Part shown: positions 10,028 through 23,400 of the stretch, one piece after another
How positions within the stretch are numbered: the stretch's first letter is position 1
How the letters are laid out: each line of letters opens with the position of its first letter
NCBI GenBank assembly: GCA_905221605.1
Contig: CAJNDS010000946.1
Span: 811,068 to 875,067, forward strand
Direction: 5' to 3'
Source of the DNA: Symbiodinium natans
Taxonomy: Eukaryota > Sar > Dinophyceae > Suessiales > Symbiodiniaceae
Length of the DNA stretch: 64,000 nucleotides
Notes under the pieces: model-generated
What the model was told of the DNA's origin: nothing
What the model saw: the letters and a program-made list of their open reading frames with translations, nothing else
Database searches by the model: none
Position numbers and translations under genes: made by a program

Positions 10028-13000
10028 GCTAGCCTTGAATCGTGAATAGGATTCAGTATTTACCTTAAGACCCCAAAACCTACATTTATTATAGGTTGCC
10101 TAAGAATCCTGTAAGTTGAGATTTTGCAATAAGAACCTACAAAGAAGGGGGTTTTGGGTTCTTCAGGTAGGGCCTACAGACCCTGAACCCCACCCCAATG
10201 CCTCCAAAAAGAGAACAGCCTTCGACGTCAAGGGCTCACAGCCTGAGCGGCCGTACAGAAAGAGATTAGGGTTTAGGGTTTAGGGTTTAGGGTTTCGGGT
10301 TTAGGGTTTAGGGTTGAGGGTTTTTCGAGTGTTGGAGTCCCTGAACCCGTGAACCCTAAACCAAGAACCTCAGGTGGGTTTAGGACTTAAGGGGTCTCTG
10401 GGCTGTCCAGTATAATAGGGTTTAGAGTTTAGGCGGTAGGTGTTAGGGTTTGGGGTTTATGGGTCCAGGGTGGGGAGACTTGTTTTGGAGATGCTGGGGC
10501 AAGCTGGTGCCCAAAACCCTATAAACCCCCGAACCCCCCCTAGAAAGCCCAGAGACCAAGGAACCCTAAACCCTAAGTCCTAAACCCTAAACCCTTTTTT
10601 GAAAACCCCGGCGAGGAAAGTAAGGAACCTTGTAGGAATTCAGAGCCTTTGGGGTGCCCTGGGCTATACCCCCTAACCCCCCCAAGCCCTCAAACCCAAA
10701 CTGCCTACATCCCCTAGATCCCTAAACCCTCAACCCTAAACCTCTCAACCCAAAACCCTAAACCCAAACCCTAAACCCAAACCCTAAACCCTAAACCCTA
10801 AACCCTAAACCCTAAACCCTAAACCCTAGACCCTAGACCCTAAACCCTAAACCCTAAACCCTAAACCCTAAACCCTAAACCCTAAACCCTAAACCCTAAA
10901 CCCTAAACCCTAACCCTAAACCCTAAACCCTATAGGCCGCCCTATTGGCCCGGGGCGCCCCGGTCTTGTGGGCAGGCGAAGCCGCTTACGCGGCGGTGCG
11001 TAAGGAGAAGGAAACCTTGGAGGCCGAGGGTTTAGGGTTTAGGATTTAGGGTTTAGGGTTTAGGGTTTAGGGTCCAGCTCAAGAACCTGAAGCCTACTTA
11101 GCTGTAGGTTGTTTCTACCAACCCCCCCTTCGTGTGGATTCTCAGGTAACCCACAAAAAAGGTAATGTAGGGGTCGGAATAATTACTAAGAATGTTCGCT
11201 CATGGTCCCTTTCTGATTATACTACAAGAATTTCTACCAGGTTTCCAGAGTGCAGCGGCATGGCTGTATTCTTTGTTGTTTTTGCTTTGGAGGGTTGAGG
11301 TTGGGATGTAACCCCCTTGTACTAGCAGTCCTTCATGGGGGTTATAGTAGGGTGGGGGGTAACGATAATCCCTATAAAGCACTCCCTAAAGCCTAAACGC
11401 TGAACCCTAAACCCTAAGCCCTAAACCCTAAAACGTTAGGGACTGTTAGTATCAGGGGGGAACATCCCAAGGTTGAGGGTTTAGGAGGTTTGTTTGTTTT
11501 ATGCTTGAAACAGTTGCGCGACTCTAGCCACGGTTTAGGGTTTAGGGTTTAGGGTTGAGGGTCCCAGGGAACGATCGCCATCCCAAGCACTAAAGCCTGA
11601 ACCCCTGAGCCTCTGAGGAGCCTCTTAGGCCTTAGGTTCGGATGCTCCCCTTTATAGACTTGCTTGGGGCATTGGTGAGGAAGGGCAAGCTCTTCACCCG
11701 AATGCTTGCATGTTTAGAAGCTGCCCTGAACCCTGAACCCTCACCCTAAACCCCTAACACCCCTAACACCCCGAACACCCCTAACACCCCTAACACCCCT
11801 AACGCCCCTAACACCCCAAACGCCACTAACACCCCTCATGCCACTAACACCCCTAACACCCTAACTTTGGCAGTTGCCATCACTGAGCGTGTCGAACCAG
11901 TCATGCTCTACGCCTCCGAGCTCCTGCCCTTGGTGCCTGATGCATACTCACAGCTGAACAAGCTGCAGGCTGACTGGGCGAAACAAATTCGCACAGGCAA
12001 AGCAGGGTCCGCCATTCGTGGGCCTCTTGCAGTGGCCACTGTTGGTTGGCTTTTTAGGTTGGGCACTAAGGCCAAATTACGAGCTTTGGCTGATTTGGCT
12101 AAAATCAGCATTCTACAGCAAGATCACCCAGTGTGTCGTATGGTGACTATGACAGAATCCATTCATGATGGTACTTGGTTGCACATGACCCGTGACCTTC
12201 TGGAGCAGTGCGGAGGAATTCCGCTTCTGCAGGACTCTGGTGTTTGCACAGTGGAAGAAATGGAGCTGGCCAGATCCTGTAAGGCCTTGCGGAAAACTCT
12301 GCTACTCCTCGCCTTAGTGCCTTGGACCGAACGGAATTTGCAGCTTCCGCCACTAAGGTGTTGGCAGGTCTTAACCTGCGGTACATAGACCTTTGCCCAG
12401 TTCGCGCCTGCCAAGGGTGGGATGTTTCATTGGGATGTGTTCCAGATAAGATGTGGGATTCTGTTGAGCTGTGGAGTTTTGCTCGGTTGACGGGACTGTG
12501 GCCGCTTCGCCTGTTGCTGGCGACTCCAGGACATGAAAATACGCTTTTGCTGAAGCCGTGCCCCTTCTGTCAGGCCGTAGAAGCTACGTTGCAACACTGT
12601 TTGCAAGCTTGTCCGGGCACATGTGACCTGTTTGGGGCTTCTGGCCTATCCCAGTTTGTCACACGCCGAACGCCTGACTTCATCTCCATCCTCTTCATCA
12701 GAATTGGTATTCTGAGACACGTGACGACTGAAAGACTGCTGCTCCTCGTGCGTTGCAACGACTTGCCATTGCAACATGGAGGTATCGCGCAACCCACTTT
12801 CCCTTTCCCTCCCTCTCAATTGCCTGTGGCAGTTTGAGCGAGTTGAAGTGTAAGCGATGTAAGCGATGTAAACCCTGGGTTTCTGGCTTAGGGTGACAGA
12901 CCTACACCATGCCCCCCCCCCCCCCCACACACCCTGCGTAAGAAAGGCGCCCGGCCCAAGCCCAACCCGCACCTTCCAGGGGTTTAGGGTTTAGGGTTTA

Positions 13001-16000
13001 GGGTTGAGGGTTTAGGGCGCGCGAGGCAGAGCTCTTGAAGCTGGGCAAGGCCCACTTCAAGAAGCTGAACTCGGAGCTTGGTGGCTCTGCGTGATAATGG
13101 GTTTAGGGGTTAGGGGTTTAGGGGTTTAGGGGTTTAGGGGTTTAGGGGTTTAGGGGTTTAGGGGTTAGGGGTTTAGGGGTTTAGGGGTTTTGGGGGTTTT
13201 GGGGGTTTTGGGGGTTTTGGGGGTTTTGGGGGTTTTGGGGGGGGGGTTTTGGGGGGTTTGGGGGTTTTGGGGGTTTGGGGGTTTTGGGGGTTTGGGGGGT
13301 TTGGGGGGTTTGGGGGGTTTGGGGGGTTTGGGGGTTGAGGGGTTGAGGGGTTGAGGGTTTAGGGGTGTTCGGGATTTTAGGGGTTTAGGGTTTAGGGGTG
13401 TTCGGGGTTTGGGGTTTTGGGGGTTTGGGGGTTGAGGGGTTGAGGGTTTAGGGGTGTTCGGGATTTTAGGGGTTTAGGGTTTAGGGGTGTTCGGGGTTTT
13501 AGGGGGTTAGGGTTCAGGGTTTAGAGCGCAGGAGGGTTTAATCATTCAGACTTGAGATCAAGAAGCGCTTCAACCGCGCAAGCTTCAAACAGTCTCAGGG
13601 TTTAACCTTCAGCCTTTAGCAGCTGAAGTGGTGGGCGGCCTAAACCATAATCCCCTCAACCGTAAACCCTAACCCTAGACCACTGAAGACCGGAGTTCCA
13701 GTTTCTGGCTTCCGGAAAGGCCGGGATGTGTTTGGGCTGTTGCAGCGTGTGGGGGCTCCCTCAGTGGGATTTGTTTTATCCAGCCAATAGGGTCTTTCAG
13801 AGACATAGAGACGGCGTGTATAGGGTCCTTGAGGGAGGGGGGTTTCAGGAGGGGTAGGTAGGGAAGCTTAGGGAGCCTTATAGGGAGTAGTGCGGAGCAT
13901 GAGGGAATGTTAGGTTACGTACTCCCCTTGAACTCTCCTCCCTGAAGGACCCCATAATGTTTGGACGAGAAGCTTTAGGGTTTAAGGTTTAGGGTTTAGG
14001 GTTTTATGCCAAAAGACTGAAGGGCACTCCTGGGAAACCTTGAAAAGAAGACGGACTCGAGCAGGAGCCTGCATGGAGAGTTCCGAAAATCGGAGGATTA
14101 AGGAAGTCAGCGTCCTGGGATATGTTCGGGGGCCCCCTGTTTCGGCAAACGCCCCCCCAAAAAACTCAACAAAGTAGCTCTTCCTGGTACTTTGTTGGAA
14201 TAGACAGCAGGCATAAAGCGCGCCTGCTATTGAAAGAGGGCCCTATATTCCCCTAGATGGCAGGCACTGTTGGCTTCTCTCGTTTTGGTGTTTGTTTTTC
14301 CTCTTTTGGGGGCTCCAAGGGTGGGTCAGTCAAGTGCCATGACAATGCAAACCTAGGATGCCCAGTAGTGCCCTTATTCCCTTTTGGGGGGTTTAGGTTC
14401 CCTTTTAGGGTTTTAGGGTTTAGGGTTTAGGGTTTAGGGTTTAAACCCCTTTAAGCAAAAACGGGCACCCTTTCTAAGCCTTAGGCTACTGGGCAGCCTA
14501 GAAACAAGCCAACGTTCCACCGAGGCGTGGATGTCCGCGAGGCCTCGCGATCAGCTTGCAGCATTTAGTCAAAAGGGGTACCCTAAACCCTCTAAACCCC
14601 TCTAAACCCTAAACCCTCTACCCTCTAAACCCTAAACCCTAAACCACACGCATGTCACGTGAGTACTCCAGCAGCGAAGCGCAGTGTTGGGAAGTTCGAG
14701 CACTTTTGCGGGCCTTGCACGCCGGCGGCGACTGCAGCTGGTTTCATTCCAGGGCCGCTCAAGGTTCGTAAACCCTAAACCCTAAACCCTAAACCCTAAA
14801 CCCTAAACCCCCCTAAACCTTAAGCCTTTCTGAAGACGCGCCGCGCCTGATTGATATCTTTTCCAAAGCCATGCGCAGGTGCTCACCCGCGAGGAGCGTG
14901 AGAAGCAGAAGCTGCGGTCGGAGGTGGAGCAATACGAGGCCCGTGCTTCCCTAAACCTTAAACCCTAAACCCTAAACCCTAAACCCTAAACCCTAAACCC
15001 TAAACCCTAAACCCTAAACCCTAAACCCTAAACCCTAAACCCTGAACCCTGAACCCTGAACCCTGAACCCTAAACCCTAAACCCTAAACCCGAAACCCTA
15101 AACCCTAAACCCAATACGAGGCCCGTGCTTCTGATCTTGCAGCCCTGCGGCTTCAAAGTCCAAGAGCCAAGTAGGTTTTGGAACTCTCCGAGCCCTAAAC
15201 CCTAAACTCCGAAACCCCTAAACCCTAAACCCTAACCCCTAAACCCCTAAACCCCCAAACCCCCAAACCCCTAAACCCCCTAAACCCAGCCTTTGGCGAC
15301 ACTCCTGCCGGTCCAAAAAACTTCCGAGGCCCCAGCTCTCAAACTCCGTGGGTGTAGGGTTTAGGGTTTAGGGTTTAGGGTTTAGGGTTTAAGCAAATCC
15401 CAAATCCCCCCCCCCATATTTGCTAATCTTTGTACCTTAGCCACAAAGCCCGCACTGTAAACACTGAACAATTCGCAGAGCCATTTTCTACCAAGCCCCA
15501 AAGCCACGCCTTCTCAAATGCTTCATGTCGGCTAGCTGAAGCACAAAGCATTTGATTCATTTGATTCATAATGTAATATTGTAAGTGTCGGAATAAGTAC
15601 TATTAATACTCCCTTCTGGTCCCTTTAAATATACTTCAATACCCCTCCAAACCATATTCTAATCATTCAGGCTTCTATATCTACATTAGGCTTGAGTTTT
15701 CTGCATGAGATTCTGCTGAGCCCTGCTGTCAGTGTGGGGTTTCTGTGGCGAGGTCCCTTTGCCTCCCTACCTTAAGAACCCAAAGCCTGCTTTTTTGTAG
15801 GTTACCTAAGAATCCTATAAGGGGTCTTATAAGAAGAGCCTGCAAAAAAAGTAGGTTGTGGGTTCTTAAGGTATAGGATGTTGGCGGCTCGACACTCATG
15901 GCTCACGGCCTGTGATATAAGGAGGCGCTTCTTCGGCTGTGGTCTGGGAAGTACATGAGACCCTGTCCCTTGGACTGACGGTCTGACGTCCACAAAGATG

Positions 16001-17375
16001 TTGCATGTCTTTGGTGTCAATGGCCAAGAGTGGGCGGCTGTTCCAGCGGAAGAGGTTTCGCATGTGCTCGCGTTGAAACGACGTCTGCAAGGCGCATGTG
16101 GGCTGACCCGATTCAGGCAGCGACTGCTTCTGGATGGTACTGTTCTGAAAGACTTCGACTTGCTGACGTCCACGCGGCATGCTAACCTGCAGCTCGTTCT
16201 ATTGCCTGTGGGCTCCCCTACGCCAAAAGAGGTGCGTGCAGTCACCGCGGCTGCTACAAACGGCCTCGCGAGGCCGCTGGAGAAAATGCTCCATCAGCCA
16301 GTGGACCCGGACCTTTGCTTGACTCTGGGTAGCCCAGTGGTACCTTTTTCCATTTTTGTTGGTCCAAGTTTCCCTTATGAAGTAACCAAAACCAAACGAG
16401 GGTGCCCTTATTTTAACATGGTTACTTTTGCTACCAAGGACTGGTTCTGGCCCAACACCTCTGTACCTCGCCTGCCGGCGAGGGAGTGCTTCCGCCGTGG
16501 AGTTGTTGCTGGAGGCTGGAGCGGACAGGGACAAGGTCTGTACAGACCGGAAATGGGAGGCCGGCCAGACACCTTTAGGGATTGCTTGCTGGGGAGGCTA
16601 CGAGGAGGTCGTGCGCTTGCTGCTGCGCGCCGGTGCAGAGGTGGACAAGATTTGCACCGCAACTATTCCCGCAACGCCTTTGGTCGTGGCCTGCTACCAC
16701 GGCCACACGGAGGTTGCCCGCTTGTTGCTTGAAGCCGGGGCTGACCAGAACCATTTTTGCCCAGACAACGGCTTGCGTCAACGCCGCGTTCATTGCCGAC
16801 GTCAAATTCACATGATGCGCCGGACGGATAAGCTTTCAGATTCCACGCCCCTTGCAGCAGCATCTTGCAACGGCCACCTTCCAGTGGTGAGGGTGCTGCT
16901 TGCCTTTCGTGCCGACGCGAACCAGTGCTGTGGAGGCGCTGACTGCCGGAAAACTCCAATGAGCATCGCGCAAAGTGCGGGCCATGGGGATGTTGCGGAG
17001 CTGTTGAAGATGGCGACGGATGTTGAGCTGCAAGGCCAAAGGGTCCCCACAGCTGATTCTAGGCACCTGTAGCCGAGCGGAAGCCACAAGTGGTCCATGT
17101 TGGAGCCATCGCGATTGCAGCCACCAGCATGCCTCATCCCTGCTGATTGGAATGGTATACGAATAGTGACTTGCAGGCCATGGCTGCGATCCTTGTGTTT
17201 GGAAACGTATCAGCATGCAGGATGTTTAAACGCATGTACAGGTATGTGTGTGCAGATTACAATTCCTCACTTACTGCTTCTTCTATTGTTACTTCTACTT
17301 CTACTTCTACTTCTACTTCTACTTCTACTTCTACTTCTACTTCTACTTCTACTTCTACTTCTACTTCTACTTCTG

Positions 17376-17470
<95 letters not shown>

Positions 17471-20400
17471 GCTAGGGACTACGACGACGACGACCGCGAC
17501 CACGACCAGCACGATCACAAACACAACCACAACCACAACCACAACCACAACCACCTTGAACCCTAAGCCCCCAAACCCGAAACCCTAAACCCTAAACTCC
17601 AAACCCTAAACACTAAACCACTAAACCCACAAAAAGCTCCTCATAATCATGTCCCGGAGGATCACCTGCGACGTGTCTCCGCAGAGGCCACACGCGTGGA
17701 GCAGCGTTTCCGGTCCTCGCACAGGCCAGCTGATGTTGGGGGAACATGGGGGCAGCCAAGCAGCGTGGGGTTTAGGGTTTAGGGTTCAGGGTTCAGGGTT
17801 CAGGGTTTAGGGTTTAGGGTTTAGGGCTTAGGGTTTGGAATGACGGCGCACGAGTGAGTTCACCTCGAGGCGCTGGTGCTCGTAGCCCGGTATGAGGGAT
17901 CTTGCAGAATGCTCCTTGGGTGCCCACAGAATTACACCTGTACGCCTGCGTAGCTCCCAAAGGCCTGAACAGCCCAAAGTGTTAAACAACCCTAAACCCT
18001 AAACCCTAAACCCTAAACCCTAAACCCTAAACCCTAAACCCTAAACCCTAAACCCTAAACCCTAAACCCTAAACCCTAAACCCTAAACCCTAAACCGTAA
18101 TCGTCCCGAAGCCCGACACCCTGCAGGCTGGATCAGCTGAAGCAAGACCTTCACCAGCAGGGCCCTGAGATCTGAAGATCCTGAGCCCTCATCCCCAGTT
18201 CCTAGAAGCTTTAAAGCCTGTTAACACCATTGCTAAAATGGGGGGGGGGTTTACGAGGTTCGGCGTACCGTATTGGGGTCGTTACGATAAGGGAATCCTA
18301 GTATTTGGAGGTTTATTTTAGGGGTCCCCTACTTGCGTAAACCCCCATATGTGTAGGGTCTAGGGTTTAGGCTTAAGACTGTTCTAGTAGCATCATACTA
18401 TGATCACGATGGTACAGTGAAAAACAACCTATATTCTCATTGCTGCTGTTCTTCATGTCTGTCGTTTTACCCTAAACCCTAAACCCTGAACCCTGAACCC
18501 TGAACCCTAAACCCTAAACCCTAAACCCTAGGTCAGTAGTCCAGAGGTTGCCGCTAAAAGCGGGCCCGGTGTAGACAATGCAGGCCCTTCGAAAGGAAAG
18601 GCTTTAAACCTTCCAGACGAAACACCATACGAAAGCCCTAAACCCTAAACCCTAAACCCTAAACCCACATCCTCACATCGATATTCCCGAAGTCTCCTAT
18701 AGCCATGTGCCCTACAAGCCCCAAAAGGCATGTTAGCCCCGTGCGCCCTCAAAGCCCTATAGTTCCTCTCCTAGAGGCCTTAAACCCCAAGATGATCCTA
18801 CAACACGCACTCGCAGGGTTCAGGGTTTAGGGTTTCGGGTTTAGGGTTTACGGTTAAGGGATGTTAAGGGTTTAGGGCCCATAAGCTTACAGGGATTGCA
18901 TAGGGTACCTACTTCCCTAATCAGTCAGAACTCGCACGCCGGAGAACCCTAAACCCTAAACCCTAAACCCTAAACCCTAAACCCTAAACCCTAAACTCCA
19001 GAGTGTCAGATACCAGCGGGACCGCGCCTTGGCTGAGCAGCGCAACGTGGAGCTGCAGGAGCTATAAGGGGGTTTAGGGTTTAGGATTTAGGGTTAGGGT
19101 TTATAGGGTTTAGGGTTTAGGGTCGGTTCAAGGGTTTAAGGTTTATGGGTTAAGGGATGTAGGGTTTAAAGGTTTGACGGTTTGAGGGGGTTAAGAGTTT
19201 AGGGTTTAAGGGCTTCAGGGCTTCAGGGTTTAAGAGTGGTGTTTTTTTTGGACGAGAAACCGGAGGGGGACGCTTCTGGGCAACTGTCCCGATGACTTCG
19301 CAGAAGGCGCCACACAAAAAGAGGCTTGCCTTGTGGAATTAGGAGAAAAGTTTTCGGGTTCAGGGTTTAGGCCTGTAGGGTTTAACCCCTCAAGCCCCCT
19401 TTTTGGAACTAGGCTGGCGACCACTGTGACGGAATGAAGAAGTTTTATTGTAAGTAAGCAGTTGACTTGAGTGTAGGCCTAAACCCAAAAGAAATAGGTT
19501 TGGGTGGTTTTGCCGCCTCGGATGGTGTGGGGTGGGAGAAAGGTGTTAGATGGCCCTCCGCAATCGGGCCAGAGCTGCTCTTCCCGCCTCACGAAGCTTT
19601 CGAGCTTGTTCCAAAGCCTAACCTTTCCAAAGCCTAACCTTCACAGCATCTACGCCCTATTACAGCAAACGCGAAGCCCTCAACCCTAATCCTAAACCCT
19701 ACACCCCAAGCCCTAATCCCTAAACCGTTTAGGGTTTAGGGTTGTGGCACTGGGCTCCGCAGATTTTGTGGCAGATATGGCATCCTCAAAGACAGGACGT
19801 GGAGCCAGCGCTCGTATCCGCCCAAAACCCCCAAAACCCTCCAAGCTCCCTAAACCCCTTTAGGGTTTGGGATCGTGGGGATCGTGGGGTTTAGGGCTTG
19901 CGGATGTCTAGGGTTTAGGATAAAATCCCAGGCGCCTAAACCCCTAAACCCCTAAACTAGAAAAATCTAGAATCTGCTCAACGCCAAGAACCTCAACTCC
20001 GCAAACCCTAAACCCTAACCCCCGAAATCCTCAAGCCCTCAACCCCGCAACTCCGAAACCTCTTAACCCTAAACCCCAAACCCTAAACCCTAAACCCTAA
20101 ACCGTAAGGATGGGGGGGTTGTGGGCTGTCAGGAGCTCCAGGCTCAGGCTGCAGCCAGAGTCCAGGTGCAGCCGGCTTCAGGGTTTAGGGTTGCGGGTTA
20201 GGGCTTAGGGTTTAAGGGTTTAGGGTTCAGGGTTTGGGGTTTAGGGTTTAGGGTTTAGGGTTATCGTTTAGGGTTCAGGGTTTAGAGTTTAGGGTTTAGG
20301 GTTTGGGGCCTCGTGAATTGTTTAGAGTCTTCGCGTTTCGCGTTTATGGGTTGGGAGGGTGAGGTTCAGGCGCGGGCCTATCCGTAAAACCTCAAACAGG

Positions 20401-23400
20401 ATTTGGTGTTTAGGGTTTGGGGTTTGGGGTTTAGGGTTTAGGGTTTCGGGGATTGGGCATTTCGGGTTCGGGATGGAGAAGCTGGGGGGTGAGGCTGGAA
20501 GGCCGATGCCCCATTGTCAACCCTAAAACCCCATAAGCCCCAAAAACCCTAAAACCCTAAAACCCCTAAAGCCTTAAACCCTTAAAACCCTAAAACCCTT
20601 AAGGCCCTTAAACCCCGAAAGCCCTAAAACCTTAACCCCCTAGCTCCCAAGCCCCAAATCCTGTTGCATTGGGGTCCCCGGCTGGTACTTGGAGGTTCGC
20701 GGTACTTATTAACCAATGATAACTGCCCTAACATGGTAAAAACTGGGTTATAAGTACAGATAGTATTGGGCCTAAACCCTAAACCCTAAACCCTAAACTC
20801 TAAACCCTAAACCCCAAACCCCAAACTCCAAACCCCAAACCCCAAACCCCAAACCCCAAACCCAACTACAGTTCGTATTGGGTGAATAAGTACCCTGAAC
20901 CTCCAAGTAGTCTCAGATTTGTCCAGCAGCTGTGGGCCTCGCCGGTAGTTTGCCTTTAGGGTTTAGGGTTTAGGGCTTAGGGTTTAGGGTTTAGGGTTTA
21001 GGGTTTAGGGTTTAGGGTTTAGGCTTTGGGGACAGCGTCCCTTGCGATGCCTTGTATTTTCTCAAAAAATATGCACTTCGTAGGGTTCCAGTGCGTACCT
21101 TAGCTAGGGCTATATATAAGTAGTCAAGACTACCGGGTGAGGAGTTGGATGTTGGAAGTGTAGACTTGTTATACGCTGCCGCTACAAGAGTTCTGGGATT
21201 TGTTTGGGGTTGCTGAGGCGTTTGCCACATCAACCTTAAACTTTAACCGCCTTTCCCCAAGCCCAGTGGGACCTTCAATTCTAACTTTTTTCGTTTGTGG
21301 GTGCCTTTTGTTGTAAACAAGCCCCAAACCCACCCTACACCCTAAACCCTAAACCCTGAACCCTGAACCCTAAACCCTAAACCCTAAACCCTAAACCTTA
21401 AACCCTAAACCCTAAACCCTAAACCCTAAACCCTAACCCTAACCCCTGATCGCCGGATCCCACCGAACCCAATGACCTAAACAACGACACCACACCTCGA
21501 ACCCCCAACGCCGCAAATGGTTCCACCTAGACATCGACCCCTACACTTTGGGATGTTCCCCCTTATACTAGCAGTCCGGAATAGGGACTAATAGGGGGGG
21601 GGGGGGGGGGGGGGTACTATAATCCTAGGGTTATTAGGGACTGCCAGTCTACATCCCCTTAGGGCTTAGGGCTTAGGGCTTAGGGCTTAGGGCTTAGGGC
21701 TTAGGGCTTAGGGCTTAGGGCTTAGGGCTTAGGGCTTAGGGCTTAGGGCTTAGGGTTTCAGGTTTCAGGGCTTAGGGCGAAGGGTTGCAGGGTTTCAGGG
21801 TTTAGGGTTTGGGGCTTCGGACAGAAAGCTTTGTGCAGGCGGCCAGCGAGCGCGTAGGCAAGGCCAAGGAGCAGAAGGAGAGACAAGCGGCCCCAAACCC
21901 TAAAACCCTTTCCACCCCAAACCATAAACCCTAAAAAAAACCAAAAATTATAAACCCGAAGTCCCAAAACCCCTAGACCCGAGACCCTAAGACCCTAAAC
22001 AATAAGCGTAAGCCCTTAACACGAAATCCCAAATGGCAATGCAAGGTTTATATGGCGGACCATTCCGGAACTTCATGTCTTTCCTTGCATTTTGCAGCGT
22101 ACCATGTTTTCGTAAGGACCGCTATATGAGATATGGAGCTTAAATAGATCTACGCGGATATACTTATCCAGGACTAGCAGCTGAGGGGTGACATATGTGT
22201 TAATTACAAAGCAACGTATCGGAACGTAATGTAACATAATGAAGAACCCTACACCCGAAGCCTTCCGCATCCTATGCTCCATCATGCCCGCATGCTCCAT
22301 CATGCCCGCAACTACACCCGGAAAAGCCGCGCTTGACGGTACGAGGATGGGTTTCGGGTTTAGGGTTTAGCATGTAGGGTTTAGGGTTTAGGGTACAAAG
22401 CATGCGATAACACAGTGAAAGCAACACACAGAGCCTCCCCAGGCCTACAAGGCCCGGCCACAGAGATGCCCAAGCCCTGTCATTTGAGGAGAAGTTCGAG
22501 GACTCCAACAAGTTGGGCCGAACGGATATCTACAAGCTCAAGGTGTCCCAGGGCTTTGCTTGCGGTCGAAGCTGTTCCCCCAATATTAAACGGTTTATGG
22601 TTTAGGGTTTAGGGTTTAGGGTTTAGGGTTTAGGGGCCCCACAACACCCCCCCCCCCCCCCCCCCGCATTGTTAGGGGGAATGGCTTAGGGTTCGGGGTA
22701 TTTTGAGGATGAGAGGCGCAAAAGCAAGTGGGGGTACGGGGGTTCAGGCGTTTTTGGGGAAGCCCTGTGGGTTGAACCAGGGCTGAGGACGTCCCTCTCA
22801 AAACGAAGGCCGTCCTGAAGAATTGGGGCTTCGGGGTTTAGGATGTAGGGCCTAAACCCTGACCCTAAACCCTAAACCCCAAACCCTGGACCGGCTATTC
22901 AAGGCACGCCTCAGGGTTCTGGCAGGCTCGTGTGGTTCCAGTTCTTGTTTCCTCGCAGGCGTATTCGAGAAGGGCACGTCAAGATATCGCTGGGTTGGCA
23001 CACAGGTAGGTACATTCATCCTTATTGTTGGGCTCCTATCCCAGTGACTTTAGTGTTCGGGTGAGACCTAAACGCCACTCTGTTTTAGGCCCGGGGATCG
23101 CACGACGGAGGTTTAAGGTTGGGTCTCCTCCTCACGAGCCTTTTCAGCAAATCCTAAACCCTACACCCTACACCTTGAACCCTGGACCAACCCCAGAGGC
23201 TTCCAAGTGATTGCCGGCCTGAAGCCCCAAACCCTAAATACCTAAACCCTAGACCCAACAACCCCACAGACCCTAAAACCTTAAAACCCCATAGACCCTA
23301 AAACCCTCAACCCTAAGGCAGCTTGTCCGAAAGGTTCAGGCAGACGACGCCAAGAAGCGGCTGAAACGCCAGAATGAGAAGGCAGGGGTTGGATGTCAGC

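Noticed and set aside
17097-17588. Long poly-Leu, poly-Thr and poly-Ser open frames on both strands
   Set aside because: They are translations of (ACTTCT)n and (ACT)n microsatellites.
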